This document shows positions 1 to 6,701 of a stretch of DNA of 24,595 nucleotides, piece after piece. Made by a program: the position numbers and the translations under genes. Numbering within the stretch: position 1 is the stretch's first letter; each line of letters starts with the position of its first letter. The stretch lies in assembly GCA_964488085.1 (NCBI GenBank), contig CAZATK010000008.1:1-24595 (forward strand). Direction: 5' to 3'. The notes below the pieces were generated by a model, which was given only the letters and a program-made list of their open reading frames with translations, was not told the DNA's origin and searched no databases. The stretch comes from CAZATK01 sp964488085. GTDB lineage: Bacteria; Patescibacteriota; Minisyncoccia; UBA6257; UBA11618.

Positions 1-561
1 GACAAACTAGTAATAGACATTGAAACTAAAAATGCCTTTGCAGACGTTGGCGGGCATCAGTTTGTGGAAAAATTGGACGCTTCTTTAGTGGGTGTTTATT
101 CATACAATCAAAACCAATATTTGCATTTTAAAGAAGGTGAGTGGAATAAACTGGCTCCATTATTGCAAAATGCCGGTCTTATAATCGGGTTCAGCATTAA
201 TAGATTTGATCTGCCGGTATTAAAAAAATATTTTAATTTTAATTTAATGAGCATCCCCCGATTGGACCTTTTAGATGAAGTGGAAATGAATTACGGGCAA
301 AGAGTAAGTTTAGATGTGTTAGCTAAAGCCAATTTAGGCATTGGCAAAACTCATCATGGTTTGGAAGCAATAGAATTTTACAAAAATGGCGATTGGCAAT
401 CCTTGATTGATTATTGTTTGCACGACGTTCGCATCACTAAAGATTTATACGAGCTTGTGAAAAGCAAGGGGCATATATTAATACCAAAGAAATATTCGGA
501 AGAAATAGTAAAAGTTCCAATCGCCATAAAAGAACTGGAATTGCCAGCCACTCTATTTTAA
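1..561 (+). CDS. RNase H-like 3'-5' exonuclease domain protein (5' end missing)
   Basis: The reading frame is open from the first base of the window, so the true start lies upstream; the GTG at 64 is internal, because conserved sequence precedes it. The first residues read LVIDIETKNAF, an Exo I motif (DxE) of DEDD nucleases. Later come GFSINRFDLPVLKKY, an Exo II-like block with N/FD, and YCLHDVRITKDLY, an Exo III block (YxxxD). This order and the small size fit the YprB/RNase_H_2-type domain, which carries two-metal 3'-5' exonuclease activity on nucleic acid. The C-terminal 25 residues are outside the nuclease core. It ends 30 bases before ftsK on the same strand. Substrate and role cannot be deduced; a polymerase-like proofreading domain is a less likely alternative, since nothing polymerase-like follows. 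Confidence 0.65.
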   Translation, partial: DKLVIDIETKNAFADVGGHQFVEKLDASLVGVYSYNQNQYLHFKEGEWNKLAPLLQNAGLIIGFSINRFDLPVLKKYFNFNLMSIPRLDLLDEVEMNYGQRVSLDVLAKANLGIGKTHHGLEAIEFYKNGDWQSLIDYCLHDVRITKDLYELVKSKGHILIPKKYSEEIVKVPIAIKELELPATLF

Positions 562-591
562 TAGTTCGGCATAAAGAGTAAAATTGTATTA

Positions 592-2718
592 ATGAACGAA
601 GAAGAAAAATCGAAGAAAAAACCCAAGAAAGAAAAACCGGGTTTATTGGAGCAGATTGATTATGAGCTTAAAAAAAGCGTTGCTTCTATTCTTTTGGTAG
701 GAATAGGCGTTGTTTTAATTTTAGCCCACTTTGATAAAGCCGGACCAGCCGGAAGAGGTATTTTCCAATTTTTAACAACACTTTTTGGTTGGGGATATTA
801 TTTATTGCCGACTACTGCTTTTGTTGTTGCTTTAGTCTTTTTACTTGCAACGGAATTAGAACTTTTAATGCCAACTCTTATAGCGTCTATCGCATTGATA
901 CTTGCGTCTCTAGGATTTATTGATATTTTATTTCCGAGTAAGGGAGGATTAACAGGTAATGTGATTGGTCTTATTGAAAAACCCTTTGGCTATCAAGCCG
1001 CTCTAGTAATAGTAGGCGTTTTAATACTTGCCTCATTAATAATAACTCTAAATATTCCGCTTAAAGTTAAAATTCCCAAAAAGAAAAATAAAGAATTCAA
1101 GCCCATTGAGCCGATTATTGTTAGCAATGAACCGCCAAAAGCAGAAACTGTAAAAGCGAATAATTCGGCAATCAAAGAAATAAATCCGCCAACTGGCGGA
1201 CAAAAAAGCACCGAAAACGAATCGTCTGTAAAAATATTAGAAAACAAAATAAATATTCCTCTTAAAAATTATATTCTTCCTCCGCTATCTTTACTTAAAT
1301 CCACCATAGAAAAACCGTCAGCGGGAGATTTAAGAGCTAATGCCAATACCATTAAAAGAACAATGGAAAGTTTTGGTATGGCAGTGGAAATGGGAGAAAT
1401 TAATATTGGCCCCAAATTCACTCGCTATACTTTGAAACCGGCTGAAGGAATAAAATTATCTAGAATTACAACATTAAACCAGGATTTAGCTCTTAATCTT
1501 GCCGCGCATCCTATTAGGATAGAAGCGCCTATTCCTGGAAAATCCTTAGTTGGCATTGAAGTACCAAATAAATCAGCGGCGGTTGTTCGGTTGGGCAGTG
1601 TTTTAGCATATCCTGAATTTCTAAACTCTGGTCCATTAGGAATAATTATTGGCCGAGACGTTACTGGAGAGCCCATTATTTTAGATATTGCCAAAATGCC
1701 ACACTTGTTAATCGCTGGCGCAACTGGATCGGGTAAATCAGTAGCGATTCACAGTATTATAGTTTCTCTACTCTATAAAAATCCTCCTCATTTTTTAAAA
1801 TTAATTTTAATTGATCCAAAAAAAGTTGAACTTTCAACTTATGACGGCATTCCCCATCTGATTGCCCCAGTGGTAACTGAAGGCAAAAAAGCTATAGGCG
1901 TATTTCGTTGGGCTATACAAGAAATGGAAAAAAGATACGAAACTTTGTTAAGGGCAGGATCGCGCAATATTCATAGTTACAATGAGACACGCAAAGATGA
2001 TCCGATGCCATATATTGTCATAGTTGTTGATGAGTTAGCCGACCTGATGGCTTCTTATGGAAGAGATGTTGAAACGGCCATTGTCCGTCTTGCTCAAATG
2101 GCGCGTGCTACTGGAATACATTTAATACTTTCTACTCAAAGACCGTCCGTAGAAGTTATAACCGGATTAATCAAGGCGAATATAACATCGCGCGTCGCAT
2201 TACAGGTTGCTAGCCAAATTGATTCCAGAACAATTATAGATACTGCGGGAGCAGAAAAATTATTAGGCGGTGGCGATATGCTTTTTGTTTCGTCAGATTT
2301 CTCCAAACCTAAAAGATTGCAGGGAGCTTATATTTCTGACAGTGAAATAGAAGCTGTCAGTGATTTTATAAGAGAAAATAATAGCGCGCCCAGTGTTGAA
2401 AAAACCGGAGAAGAAAATTCGGCAGACACAGCGCCAACAGAACCAAGTCAATCAATTCAATTTGATCAGTTTGCTAATGGCGATGAGGATATGAGCGATG
2501 AACTCTATGATGAGGCGTTAGATGTTGTGAAATCAGCCCAAAAGGCCTCTGCTTCTTTACTGCAAAGACGATTGAAGGTTGGCTATGCTAGAGCCGCCCG
2601 CTTATTAGATATTATGGAGGCAAAAGGAGTCGTTGGACCAGGAGATGGAGCAAAACCCAGAGAAGTTTTTCTCGGCGAACCAGTCGGCCCAGAAATAACT
2701 CCGGAAGATTTTAAATAA
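592..2718 (+). CDS. ftsK: DNA translocase FtsK
   Basis: Septum-anchored, ATP-driven DNA pump that clears chromosome DNA from the closing division site. Four hydrophobic segments lie at about residues 30-47, 58-86, 91-114 and 133-155. A low-complexity linker (about 157-230) precedes the alpha/beta motor. Walker A (GATGSGKS) is at 376-383 and Walker B (YIVIVVDELAD) at 474-484. The last 70 residues (LYDEALDVVKSAQKASASLLQRR and following) form the gamma winged helix that reads KOPS-like polar sequences in other bacteria. At 708 residues it is short for the family because the linker is short. No Shine-Dalgarno precedes the ATG; a TAAAAT hexamer ends 7 bases before it. The linker contains the in-frame near-palindrome at 1185-1200 (NPPTGG, residues 198-203). 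A hairpin terminator follows the stop codon. Confidence 0.96.
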   Translation: MNEEEKSKKKPKKEKPGLLEQIDYELKKSVASILLVGIGVVLILAHFDKAGPAGRGIFQFLTTLFGWGYYLLPTTAFVVALVFLLATELELLMPTLIASIALILASLGFIDILFPSKGGLTGNVIGLIEKPFGYQAALVIVGVLILASLIITLNIPLKVKIPKKKNKEFKPIEPIIVSNEPPKAETVKANNSAIKEINPPTGGQKSTENESSVKILENKINIPLKNYILPPLSLLKSTIEKPSAGDLRANANTIKRTMESFGMAVEMGEINIGPKFTRYTLKPAEGIKLSRITTLNQDLALNLAAHPIRIEAPIPGKSLVGIEVPNKSAAVVRLGSVLAYPEFLNSGPLGIIIGRDVTGEPIILDIAKMPHLLIAGATGSGKSVAIHSIIVSLLYKNPPHFLKLILIDPKKVELSTYDGIPHLIAPVVTEGKKAIGVFRWAIQEMEKRYETLLRAGSRNIHSYNETRKDDPMPYIVIVVDELADLMASYGRDVETAIVRLAQMARATGIHLILSTQRPSVEVITGLIKANITSRVALQVASQIDSRTIIDTAGAEKLLGGGDMLFVSSDFSKPKRLQGAYISDSEIEAVSDFIRENNSAPSVEKTGEENSADTAPTEPSQSIQFDQFANGDEDMSDELYDEALDVVKSAQKASASLLQRRLKVGYARAARLLDIMEAKGVVGPGDGAKPREVFLGEPVGPEITPEDFK
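1185..1200. repeat. Near-palindromic dispersed element in ftsK (TCCGCCAACTGGCGGA)
   Basis: The arms TCCGCCA and TGGCGGA pair perfectly around a two-base centre. The sequence differs by one base from the two perfect 16-base palindromes in folD (6801-6816 and 6903-6918). It is read in the same phase in all three places, xxT-CCG-CCA-NCT-GGC-GGA, giving [N/D]PP[A/T]GG. Here it sits in the FtsK linker, where an insertion should be tolerated. Confidence 0.8.
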
Positions 2719-2720
2719 TA

Positions 2721-2746
2721 AAGCCGTGATTCTTACATCACGGCTT
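2721..2746. terminator. Bidirectional hairpin terminator between ftsK and the opposing small ORF
   Basis: A perfect 10-bp stem, AAGCCGTGAT with ATCACGGCTT, and a 6-base loop start two bases after the ftsK stop. On the plus strand the tail is weak (GTTGCATTTATT). On the minus strand it is followed by TTATTATTT, a better U tract. It sits between two convergent stop codons, which supports the minus-strand ORF as a real gene. Confidence 0.8.
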
Positions 2747-2759
2747 GTTGCATTTATTA

Positions 2760-2951
2760 CTAATCTTCTTCAGCGACATCGTAGCCACCCCTTCTTCTAT
2801 CGCCACATTCGTACAAAGAATTAGCAATAAATGCTTCGTTTCGTCCCTTCCAGTGCCTAGGGCATGGACATTTATCATTTGGCATATTTGAAACATTGCA
2901 AACATTCGTCCTTATTTTTTCTTTTCCATCGGTCGCTGGACGCTCCTTCAT
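2760..2951 (-). CDS. Small Cys-containing protein of unknown function (63 aa)
   Basis: The protein starts MKERPATDGKEKIRTNVC and contains KCPCPRHWKGR and LYECGD, so Cys and His residues are spaced as in some small metal-binding proteins (C-11aa-CPC-2aa-H, then a late C). It ends in an acidic tail. I do not recognise a family. It is probably real for three reasons. A strong Shine-Dalgarno, AAGGAG, sits 6 bases before the ATG. It fills an otherwise empty 300-base gap. Its stop faces a terminator hairpin at 2721-2746. A GTG one codon upstream is a possible alternative start, but the spacing favours the ATG. Its start region lies about 100 bases from the divergent promoter of the RodZ-like gene. 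The strong Shine-Dalgarno contrasts with most genes here. Confidence 0.6.
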   Translation of the reverse strand: MKERPATDGKEKIRTNVCNVSNMPNDKCPCPRHWKGRNEAFIANSLYECGDRRRGGYDVAEED

Positions 2952-3017
2952 CACGCACTCCTTCTCAAAAAACTCGATTAATTGCCAAACTGCTGACGAC
3001 TTTTTAATAATATACTA

Positions 3018-3046
3018 TTGCTTCTTTAAAAAACACAACCTATACT
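3018..3046 (+). promoter_or_regulatory. Sigma-70-type promoter for the RodZ-like/recA operon
   Basis: TTGCTT (3018-3023), a 17-base spacer and TATACT (3041-3046) make a near-consensus promoter. The -10 box ends 11 bases before the ATG at 3058, so the expected transcript start leaves a leader of only about 5 bases. Confidence 0.65.
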
Positions 3047-3057
3047 GTAACAAAACA

Positions 3058-3741
3058 ATGGAGAACGCCACTTTAAAGGACTTACTTAAAGAGCACATGG
3101 AACTGAAGGGTTTGAATATTAAAAAAATATCGGACTCAACAGGAATACCCGAAAGATATATAGAAGCTTTGACGGAGGGTAAAAATAAAAATCTACCACC
3201 AGCTCCTTATGTAAGGGGTTATATAAATAAATTAGCCGTTGTTTTAGATTTTGACAAAGAAACTATTTGGCGTTTATACAAAGAAGAAACAGCCCTTCAT
3301 TCTTCGGGTGCTTGGGACAAACTACCCAACAATCGTTTTGCTATTAAATCAATAAATAAAAAATGGCTTATAGCGGGATTAGTGGTGATATTTTTATTTT
3401 TCTATTTAAGCGCTAATTTTTATAAAATATTGCGCAACCCAAACTTAGAAATTACCGACCCGATTGCCGAAAGTTCTATTTCTGAAATAAATAATATAAT
3501 CCTTAAAGGAAAAACGGATTCGTCCAATACATTAGCCATAAACGGCGAGGAAGTATATGTTGATAAAGACGGAAATTTCATTAAAGAACAAATTTTACAA
3601 CCGGGATTAAATACTATAGAATTCGTAGTGAAAAAATTTCTTGGAAAAGAATATAAAGTTGTTAGGCAAATTATTTATCAACCTCCAGTAACAAATGTGG
3701 AAGAAAAAAATGATAAAAACACCCAATCAGAAGGACAATAA
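3058..3741 (+). CDS. RodZ-like protein: HTH domain, one membrane segment, extracytoplasmic Ig-like domain
   Basis: The 227-residue protein begins MENATLKDLLKEHMELKG. Residues about 5-70 form a helix-turn-helix of the HTH_25 type found in RodZ (IKKISDSTGIPERYIEAL, then PAPYVRGYINKLA, a hallmark of that family). A single membrane helix lies at about 102-124 (KWLIAGLVVIFLFFYLSANF). The outer part (about 130-215) looks like a beta-rich Ig-like or glucodextranase-B domain. RodZ links MreB to the cell wall machinery; whether this protein does so is inference, as no mreB is visible here. The frame is open back to 2896, but the extra residues look non-coding and cross the promoter at 3018-3046, so ATG 3058 is chosen. 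The 3' end overlaps recA. Confidence 0.8.
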   Translation: MENATLKDLLKEHMELKGLNIKKISDSTGIPERYIEALTEGKNKNLPPAPYVRGYINKLAVVLDFDKETIWRLYKEETALHSSGAWDKLPNNRFAIKSINKKWLIAGLVVIFLFFYLSANFYKILRNPNLEITDPIAESSISEINNIILKGKTDSSNTLAINGEEVYVDKDGNFIKEQILQPGLNTIEFVVKKFLGKEYKVVRQIIYQPPVTNVEEKNDKNTQSEGQ

Positions 3742-4705
3742 AGATAAGGCGCTTAATAGTCTTCTCTCGGAATTACAAGATAAATTCGGAGAAGGAGCCA
3801 TAATGAAATTTGGTGAACATAAAAAATTTAATGTTGATGTTGTGTCAACTGGTTCGTTTTCATTAGATTTAGCGCTTGGAGTTAACGGTTTGCCTAGAGG
3901 AAGAATTATTGAAATTTTTGGGCCGGAATCCTCGGGAAAAACAACTTTAGCTTTAAATGTAGTCGCTCAATCGCAGAAAAAAGGTGATAGGTGCGCTTTT
4001 ATTGATGCGGAACACGCTATGGACCCAGATTATGCCACTAAATTAGGAGTGCAAATAAATGACTTGTTAATTTCACAGCCCAGTAGCGGAGAAGAAGCGT
4101 TAAATATTTTAGAAAGTTTAGTGCGCTCTAACATTATGGCGGTGGTTGTAGTGGATTCTGTTGCCGCCTTAACTCCCAAAGCCGAAATAGAGGGAGAAAT
4201 GGGACAACAATTTATTGGCTTGCAAGCCCGTATGATGTCGCAAGCATTGCGAAAATTAACAGCAATAACCGCTAAGAGCAATACCTTGGTAATTTTTATC
4301 AATCAAATTAGAATGCAAATAGGAATGATGTTCGGTAATCCAGAAACTACTCCTGGCGGACGCGCTTTAAAATTTGCTTCTTCAGTAAGATTGGATGTGA
4401 GAAGGATAGCCCAAGTAAAAAAGGGGGAGGAAACTGTCGGTAGTAGAGTAAGAGTTAAAGTTGTTAAAAATAAAGTGGCTCCCCCATTTAAACTGGCGGA
4501 GTTTGATATTATGTTTGGAGAAGGAATTTCTTATGAAGGCGATGTTTTGAATATGGGAATCAATAAAGGCGTTGTTGCCAAGTCCGGCTCAAGTTATAGT
4601 TTTGAAGGAATAAAAATGGGGGTGGGCTTTGATAATGTAAGAATTAAATTAAAAGAGGATAAAGAATTACTTAATAGTATAGAAGAGAAGATAAGGGCAG
4701 TTTAG
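3710..4705 (+). CDS. recA: Recombinase RecA
   Basis: RecA forms ATP-dependent filaments on single-stranded DNA for homologous recombination and SOS control. Walker A GPESSGKT is at residues 71-78, followed by the conserved FIDAEHAMDP, VVVVDSVAALTPKAEIEGEMG and INQIRMQIGMMFGNPETTPGGRALKF (DNA-binding loop L2 region). The C-terminal domain is short and acidic-poor, and the protein is 331 residues, slightly under the usual 340-350. Two ATGs are possible. The one at 3710 is preferred because GGAAG lies 6 bases upstream; ATG 3695 has no such site. Either start overlaps the end of the RodZ-like gene, implying co-transcription. The stop codon overlaps the stop of the convergent minus-strand gene (4702) by two bases. 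Confidence 0.97.
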   Translation: MIKTPNQKDNKDKALNSLLSELQDKFGEGAIMKFGEHKKFNVDVVSTGSFSLDLALGVNGLPRGRIIEIFGPESSGKTTLALNVVAQSQKKGDRCAFIDAEHAMDPDYATKLGVQINDLLISQPSSGEEALNILESLVRSNIMAVVVVDSVAALTPKAEIEGEMGQQFIGLQARMMSQALRKLTAITAKSNTLVIFINQIRMQIGMMFGNPETTPGGRALKFASSVRLDVRRIAQVKKGEETVGSRVRVKVVKNKVAPPFKLAEFDIMFGEGISYEGDVLNMGINKGVVAKSGSSYSFEGIKMGVGFDNVRIKLKEDKELLNSIEEKIRAV

Positions 4706-4944
4706 TAATAATAATCTAAAGCGTTATACAAATTCCCTTGTAATTGATCGTTACTAAATGTTTCCTCCTCTAACAACAACGGTTCTACTAAACCAACAAG
4801 CACCAATTCTAAATCGGACACGCGACTACCTATGTCTGTCATATCACTTTCTAAGCTTTTCACTCTTCCACCCAAATAAACAATAAGAACAAGTAAAACA
4901 ACCAAACCGACTCCGAGTGCGTAGTTTATTTTATTTTCGTTCAT
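4702..4944 (-). CDS. Small single-pass membrane protein (80 aa)
   Basis: Starting MNENKINYALGVGLVVLLVLIVYLGG, it has a short N-terminal segment, one membrane helix (about 9-26), then a short heptad-like stretch (RVKSLESDMTDIGSRVSDLEL) and an acidic, Asn/Tyr-rich tail ending DYYY. I do not recognise a family. The frame is open upstream to 5172, but that extension runs antisense-frame through the C-terminus of the preceding gene and has Gln-rich, non-protein-like composition. The ATG at 4944 follows the preceding stop by 7 bases, which suggests translational coupling. It is probably the last gene of a cluster of exported proteins and may anchor or assemble with them; this is inference from position only. 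Confidence 0.6.
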   Translation of the reverse strand: MNENKINYALGVGLVVLLVLIVYLGGRVKSLESDMTDIGSRVSDLELVLVGLVEPLLLEEETFSNDQLQGNLYNALDYYY

Positions 4945-4951
4945 GTTTACT

Positions 4952-6064
4952 CTAAAGTCCCCATATATGAGGACCATCTTCATATGTTGCTCTATTGCAC
5001 GTAAGGTATGTTGCGCACTCGTGTGGATGCAAGCCTTGGTTAAAAGACTGCCCCAAATACGGCGCACAACCGCCGGGATCAGGAGGGCAGAGAGGAAGAT
5101 TTGGAGTTGGAGTTGAAGTTGATCTAACACGACAATTTTTTGCTGGTGTTGGTTTTGATGTATCAGAACCAAATATACTTACAGTACAGTCAGGACTATC
5201 TATCTCATCTCTGTAATCGCATGTACCATCAACATCTTCTGGGCAAGCTGTGAAAACGCATTTCTTTTCAGGAATGCGACTAACATACGAACCATCGAAG
5301 CACTGTCTTACATCTGCAGTGCAGACGGTTCCATTATTTGAGCTTGATCCAATTAAACGTTGGAATAAATTTCCCGCAGTTGACTCCTTATAAGCAGGCG
5401 TAGGCGTACCCCATATCCCAATAGCTCCTTCTGGAGAAGGGAGTGTATCTAACAACGTTCCTTCTCGATCTGCTATAAATCCACCCGTAGATGGTGTGGG
5501 TTTATCAAGAAGTGTATCAAATCCAAAGAACTTTAATACTTTACCTATGCCTGTTGTAATAGTAGGTTGCGTTGCTTGTTGAGGCGCCCCAAATAAAGAG
5601 ACTTGCCCCACGGATGGTCCTCCGAAAACAGTTGGGAGAATTATTCCTCCTGTAGACGGTCCACGTATACTCGGTGGTTCAACTGTCTTGTTTGCATTAA
5701 GACAATCAGTGCGTTGTGGTTCTGGTTGTAGATTACACCAATCTTGCGCTGTCCACCCCCCCGATGTTCCTCCTGACGTTCCTCCTGATGAAGGCGGAAT
5801 GCCTATTGGAATAATAGTTACACCAGCTTTAGTACCTACTGGAGCTATAGTAGGATTAACAACAGATCCCGTAGCACCTCCCGTTCCTACATATGTTGGT
5901 GGACCTAAACAACCAGCCTTAACCTGTTCTTCCGTACAGCCTAATGGTTGAAATAATTGAGCTCTTAAATAAGCATACGGATATGATGAATAGCTAAAGG
6001 CGAATACCAAGGAGCTGCTTCCTAATACTAAAATAGATAATATTATTAATTTATTTTTAATCAT
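4952..6064 (-). CDS. Exported Cys-rich, Pro/Gly/Thr-rich protein of unknown function
   Basis: The 370-residue protein has a clear signal peptide (MIKNKLIILSILVLGSSSLVFA, cut near residue 22). The mature part is low-complexity (GGTSGGTSGGW, STGG, TPTP runs) with paired cysteines, for example CTEEQVKAGC and WCNLQPEPQRTDC. A block around residues 246-275 reads CTADVRQCFDGSYVSR with later KKCVFTACPED. I recall this C-x5-C-xDGS-xVxR-C-x3-CP pattern from other bacterial exported proteins, without a known function. The many Cys residues suggest disulfides outside the cell. It probably belongs to the cell surface. An extended -10 box lies exactly 6 bases before the ATG with no Shine-Dalgarno. The 80-residue membrane protein gene follows after 7 bases. 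Confidence 0.8.
   Translation of the reverse strand: MIKNKLIILSILVLGSSSLVFAFSYSSYPYAYLRAQLFQPLGCTEEQVKAGCLGPPTYVGTGGATGSVVNPTIAPVGTKAGVTIIPIGIPPSSGGTSGGTSGGWTAQDWCNLQPEPQRTDCLNANKTVEPPSIRGPSTGGIILPTVFGGPSVGQVSLFGAPQQATQPTITTGIGKVLKFFGFDTLLDKPTPSTGGFIADREGTLLDTLPSPEGAIGIWGTPTPAYKESTAGNLFQRLIGSSSNNGTVCTADVRQCFDGSYVSRIPEKKCVFTACPEDVDGTCDYRDEIDSPDCTVSIFGSDTSKPTPAKNCRVRSTSTPTPNLPLCPPDPGGCAPYLGQSFNQGLHPHECATYLTCNRATYEDGPHIWGL
5763..5786 (-). repeat. Short in-frame tandem repeat (12-base unit)
   Basis: Two adjacent 12-base units (GATGTTCCTCCT and GACGTTCCTCCT on the plus strand) encode the SGGTSGGT run in the exported Cys-rich protein. A repeat in frame with codons can change protein length without breaking it. 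Confidence 0.6.
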
Positions 6065-6070
6065 GTTCTT

Positions 6071-6079
6071 ATTGTAGCA
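6071..6079 (-). promoter_or_regulatory. Extended -10 element directly before the exported Cys-rich gene
   Basis: The minus strand reads TGC-TACAAT, matching the extended -10 form TGnTAnAAT, then six bases and ATG. With the usual distance from -10 to transcript start, +1 would fall on the A of the ATG, so a leaderless mRNA is predicted. A TTGATA lies 15 bases upstream as a possible -35. Confidence 0.55.
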
Positions 6080-6127
6080 TATTCAAATAACTATCAATCA
6101 TAAAGTTATCAACAACATACTTTTGAT

Positions 6128-6682
6128 TTAAGAACTTTCTTCAATTGCACATTCTAAATCTGTCGCTGCTTCTTCTGCTATTCTTGCTCTTGTCGCTGCT
6201 CTTCTTTCCGCTTCCATTGCCTCTCTTTCCGCTCTTGCCGCCGTTCTTGCTTTTACTGCCGCTTCTTCCTTTGCCTCTCTTGCTTCTTTTGACGCTGTTT
6301 TTACCGCTAATTCTGCTGATTCTTTTTCTGCCTTCGTCCCTGTTGCCTGTGCCTTTGCCCTTGCTATCATTGCTTTTGTTAATGCTATTATTTTTTCTTG
6401 TGCTTTTAATTGCGCCACTTTCGCTGCTATTTTTGCTGCTTCTGCTATTTCTCTCGCCGCTTTCGCCGCTCTTGCTGCTTCTTCTGCTGCCTTCGCCGTT
6501 GCCTCCGCCCTTTCCCTTGCAGTTGCTATTGTTTCTGCTGAGCTTAAGGATTCCGATACCAACGACAGCAAAGAAGACCAAATGCCCAGGGGATTGTTTA
6601 TTGATTGTTTAGTTTGAGCTAAAACCAAAGAAGTCCCGAAAATAATAAACAAACCAAAAAAGAAAATTTTTCTAGAAATCAT
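6128..6682 (-). CDS. Exported Ala-rich long-helix (coiled-coil) protein
   Basis: From ATG 6682 the protein (184 aa) starts with a signal peptide, MISRKIFFFGLFIIFGTSLVLAQ. After a short Asn/Ser/Leu stretch, about 130 residues are almost only Ala, Glu, Lys and Arg (AEATAKAAEEAARAAKAARE and on), predicted to be one long helix or coiled coil. The only Cys is near the end (LECAIEESS). It may act as a periplasmic or surface rod or spacer; no family is recognised, and such composition makes homology searches unreliable. An ATG nine codons upstream (6709) exists, but it precedes the promoter-like box at 6689-6697 and would spoil the signal peptide. The gene lies 19 bases after the folD stop codon and 63 bases before the exported Cys-rich gene. 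Confidence 0.75.
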   Translation of the reverse strand: MISRKIFFFGLFIIFGTSLVLAQTKQSINNPLGIWSSLLSLVSESLSSAETIATARERAEATAKAAEEAARAAKAAREIAEAAKIAAKVAQLKAQEKIIALTKAMIARAKAQATGTKAEKESAELAVKTASKEAREAKEEAAVKARTAARAEREAMEAERRAATRARIAEEAATDLECAIEESS

Positions 6683-6688
6683 ATTTTT

Positions 6689-6697
6689 ATTATAACA
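6689..6697 (-). promoter_or_regulatory. Consensus extended -10 element before the Ala-rich gene
   Basis: The minus strand reads TGT-TATAAT, a perfect extended -10, followed by AAAAAT and then ATG at 6682. The six-base spacing places +1 on the start codon. It lies in the 19-base gap after folD, so the gene can be transcribed independently. Confidence 0.6.
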
Positions 6698-6701
6698 CAT
6701 C

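Noticed and set aside
2896..3057. N-terminal extension of the RodZ-like protein
   Set aside because: It overlaps the opposing small gene and the promoter at 3018-3046, and the residues are not like a RodZ N-terminus.
4945..5172. N-terminal extension of the 80-residue membrane protein
   Set aside because: It lies in another frame over the C-terminus of the upstream exported protein and is Gln/His-rich without structure.
6145..6612. Plus-strand Leu/Pro-rich 155-residue ORF and a minus-strand Ser/Lys-rich ORF (6141-6581)
   Set aside because: Both are shadows of the Ala/Glu/Lys repeat composition of the exported rod gene. The true frame has a signal peptide and promoter.
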